A stretch of DNA of 24,677 nucleotides from an uncultured Eubacteriales bacterium (GTDB lineage: Bacteria; Bacillota; Clostridia; Saccharofermentanales; Fastidiosipilaceae): positions 1 to 24,677 of the forward strand of contig CABKML010000021.1 in NCBI GenBank assembly GCA_902373515.1, given 5' to 3'. The notes beneath the pieces were generated by a model that worked only from the letters and a program-made list of their open reading frames with translations, made no database searches and had not been told where the DNA came from. The position numbers and the translations under genes were made by a program. How positions within the stretch are numbered: position 1 is the stretch's first letter; each line of letters begins with the position of its first letter. Below are positions 24,603-24,677 of the stretch, piece after piece.

Positions 24603-24647
24603 ATGGATGCTATCCTGTATTGTACAGGAGGCATCCATTTTGTTTTT
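24603..24647 (+). terminator. Terminator downstream of pepO
   Basis: ATGGATGC and TCCTGTA pair with TACAGGA and GCATCCAT around TTG, with a small internal loop. TTTGTTTTT follows. It lies about 70 bases behind the pepO stop. Confidence 0.75.
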
Positions 24648-24677
24648 GCCTGAATTCTTTTATTATTATAGTAATCT

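Overview
The window looks like a low-to-moderate GC Bacillota chromosome, most likely class Clostridia. The grounds are strong GGAGG-type ribosome binding sites, a Rex repressor, a Gram-positive style sortase-anchored surface protein, a PTS with separate EIIA, HPr and Enzyme I genes, a SpoIIIE/FtsK translocase, and a tRNA without an encoded CCA. I cannot name the genus from sequence alone. Almost everything up to about 19.2 kb, and rex at 21.8-22.5 kb, is on the minus strand. The maf, radical SAM and pepO genes are on the plus strand.

Positions 1 to about 5.85 kb form an AT-rich accessory island made of small cassettes, each with its own promoter. From the left edge inward they are: a subtilisin-like (S8) protease gene cut by the window edge; its AAA+ ATPase partner, overlapping it by 8 bases; an SSB-like fragment whose 5' side abuts an IS3-like terminal hairpin; an ASCH-domain protein; a DnaQ-type exonuclease fused to a BRCT domain; and a GIY-YIG protein with a C-terminal DUF4357-like part. 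A 42-codon remnant resembling the end of a serine recombinase closes the island. The ATPase/protease pair is the best candidate for a conflict or phage-defence module. Next comes a secreted, wall-anchored protein with InlB-type repeats (5.9-7.3 kb).

From 7.8 to 11.8 kb lies a self-contained PTS operon in the order EIIA, Enzyme I, HPr, GlcNAc-type EIICB. Its HPr has Lys at the position where Bacillota normally carry the regulatory Ser46. From 12.0 to 19.2 kb are housekeeping genes: a DUF1461/TIGR01906 membrane protein, a HAD phosphatase, tRNA-Val(CAC), folD, a long ftsK/spoIIIE, a Nudix ADP-ribose pyrophosphatase and rnhA.

At 19.5 kb the direction switches to an unusually long maf gene and a PflX-like radical SAM gene. 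They are followed by convergent rex, then divergent pepO (M13 metallopeptidase), which ends in a strong terminator. The most surprising observation is a shared peptide, SLPSFLQK. It lies in the disordered linker of FtsK and at the extreme C-terminus of Maf, in different codons, and it closely resembles the conserved C-terminal peptide of FtsZ (IPAFLRKQ in E. coli). This suggests that both proteins dock on an FtsZ-tail-binding divisome component.
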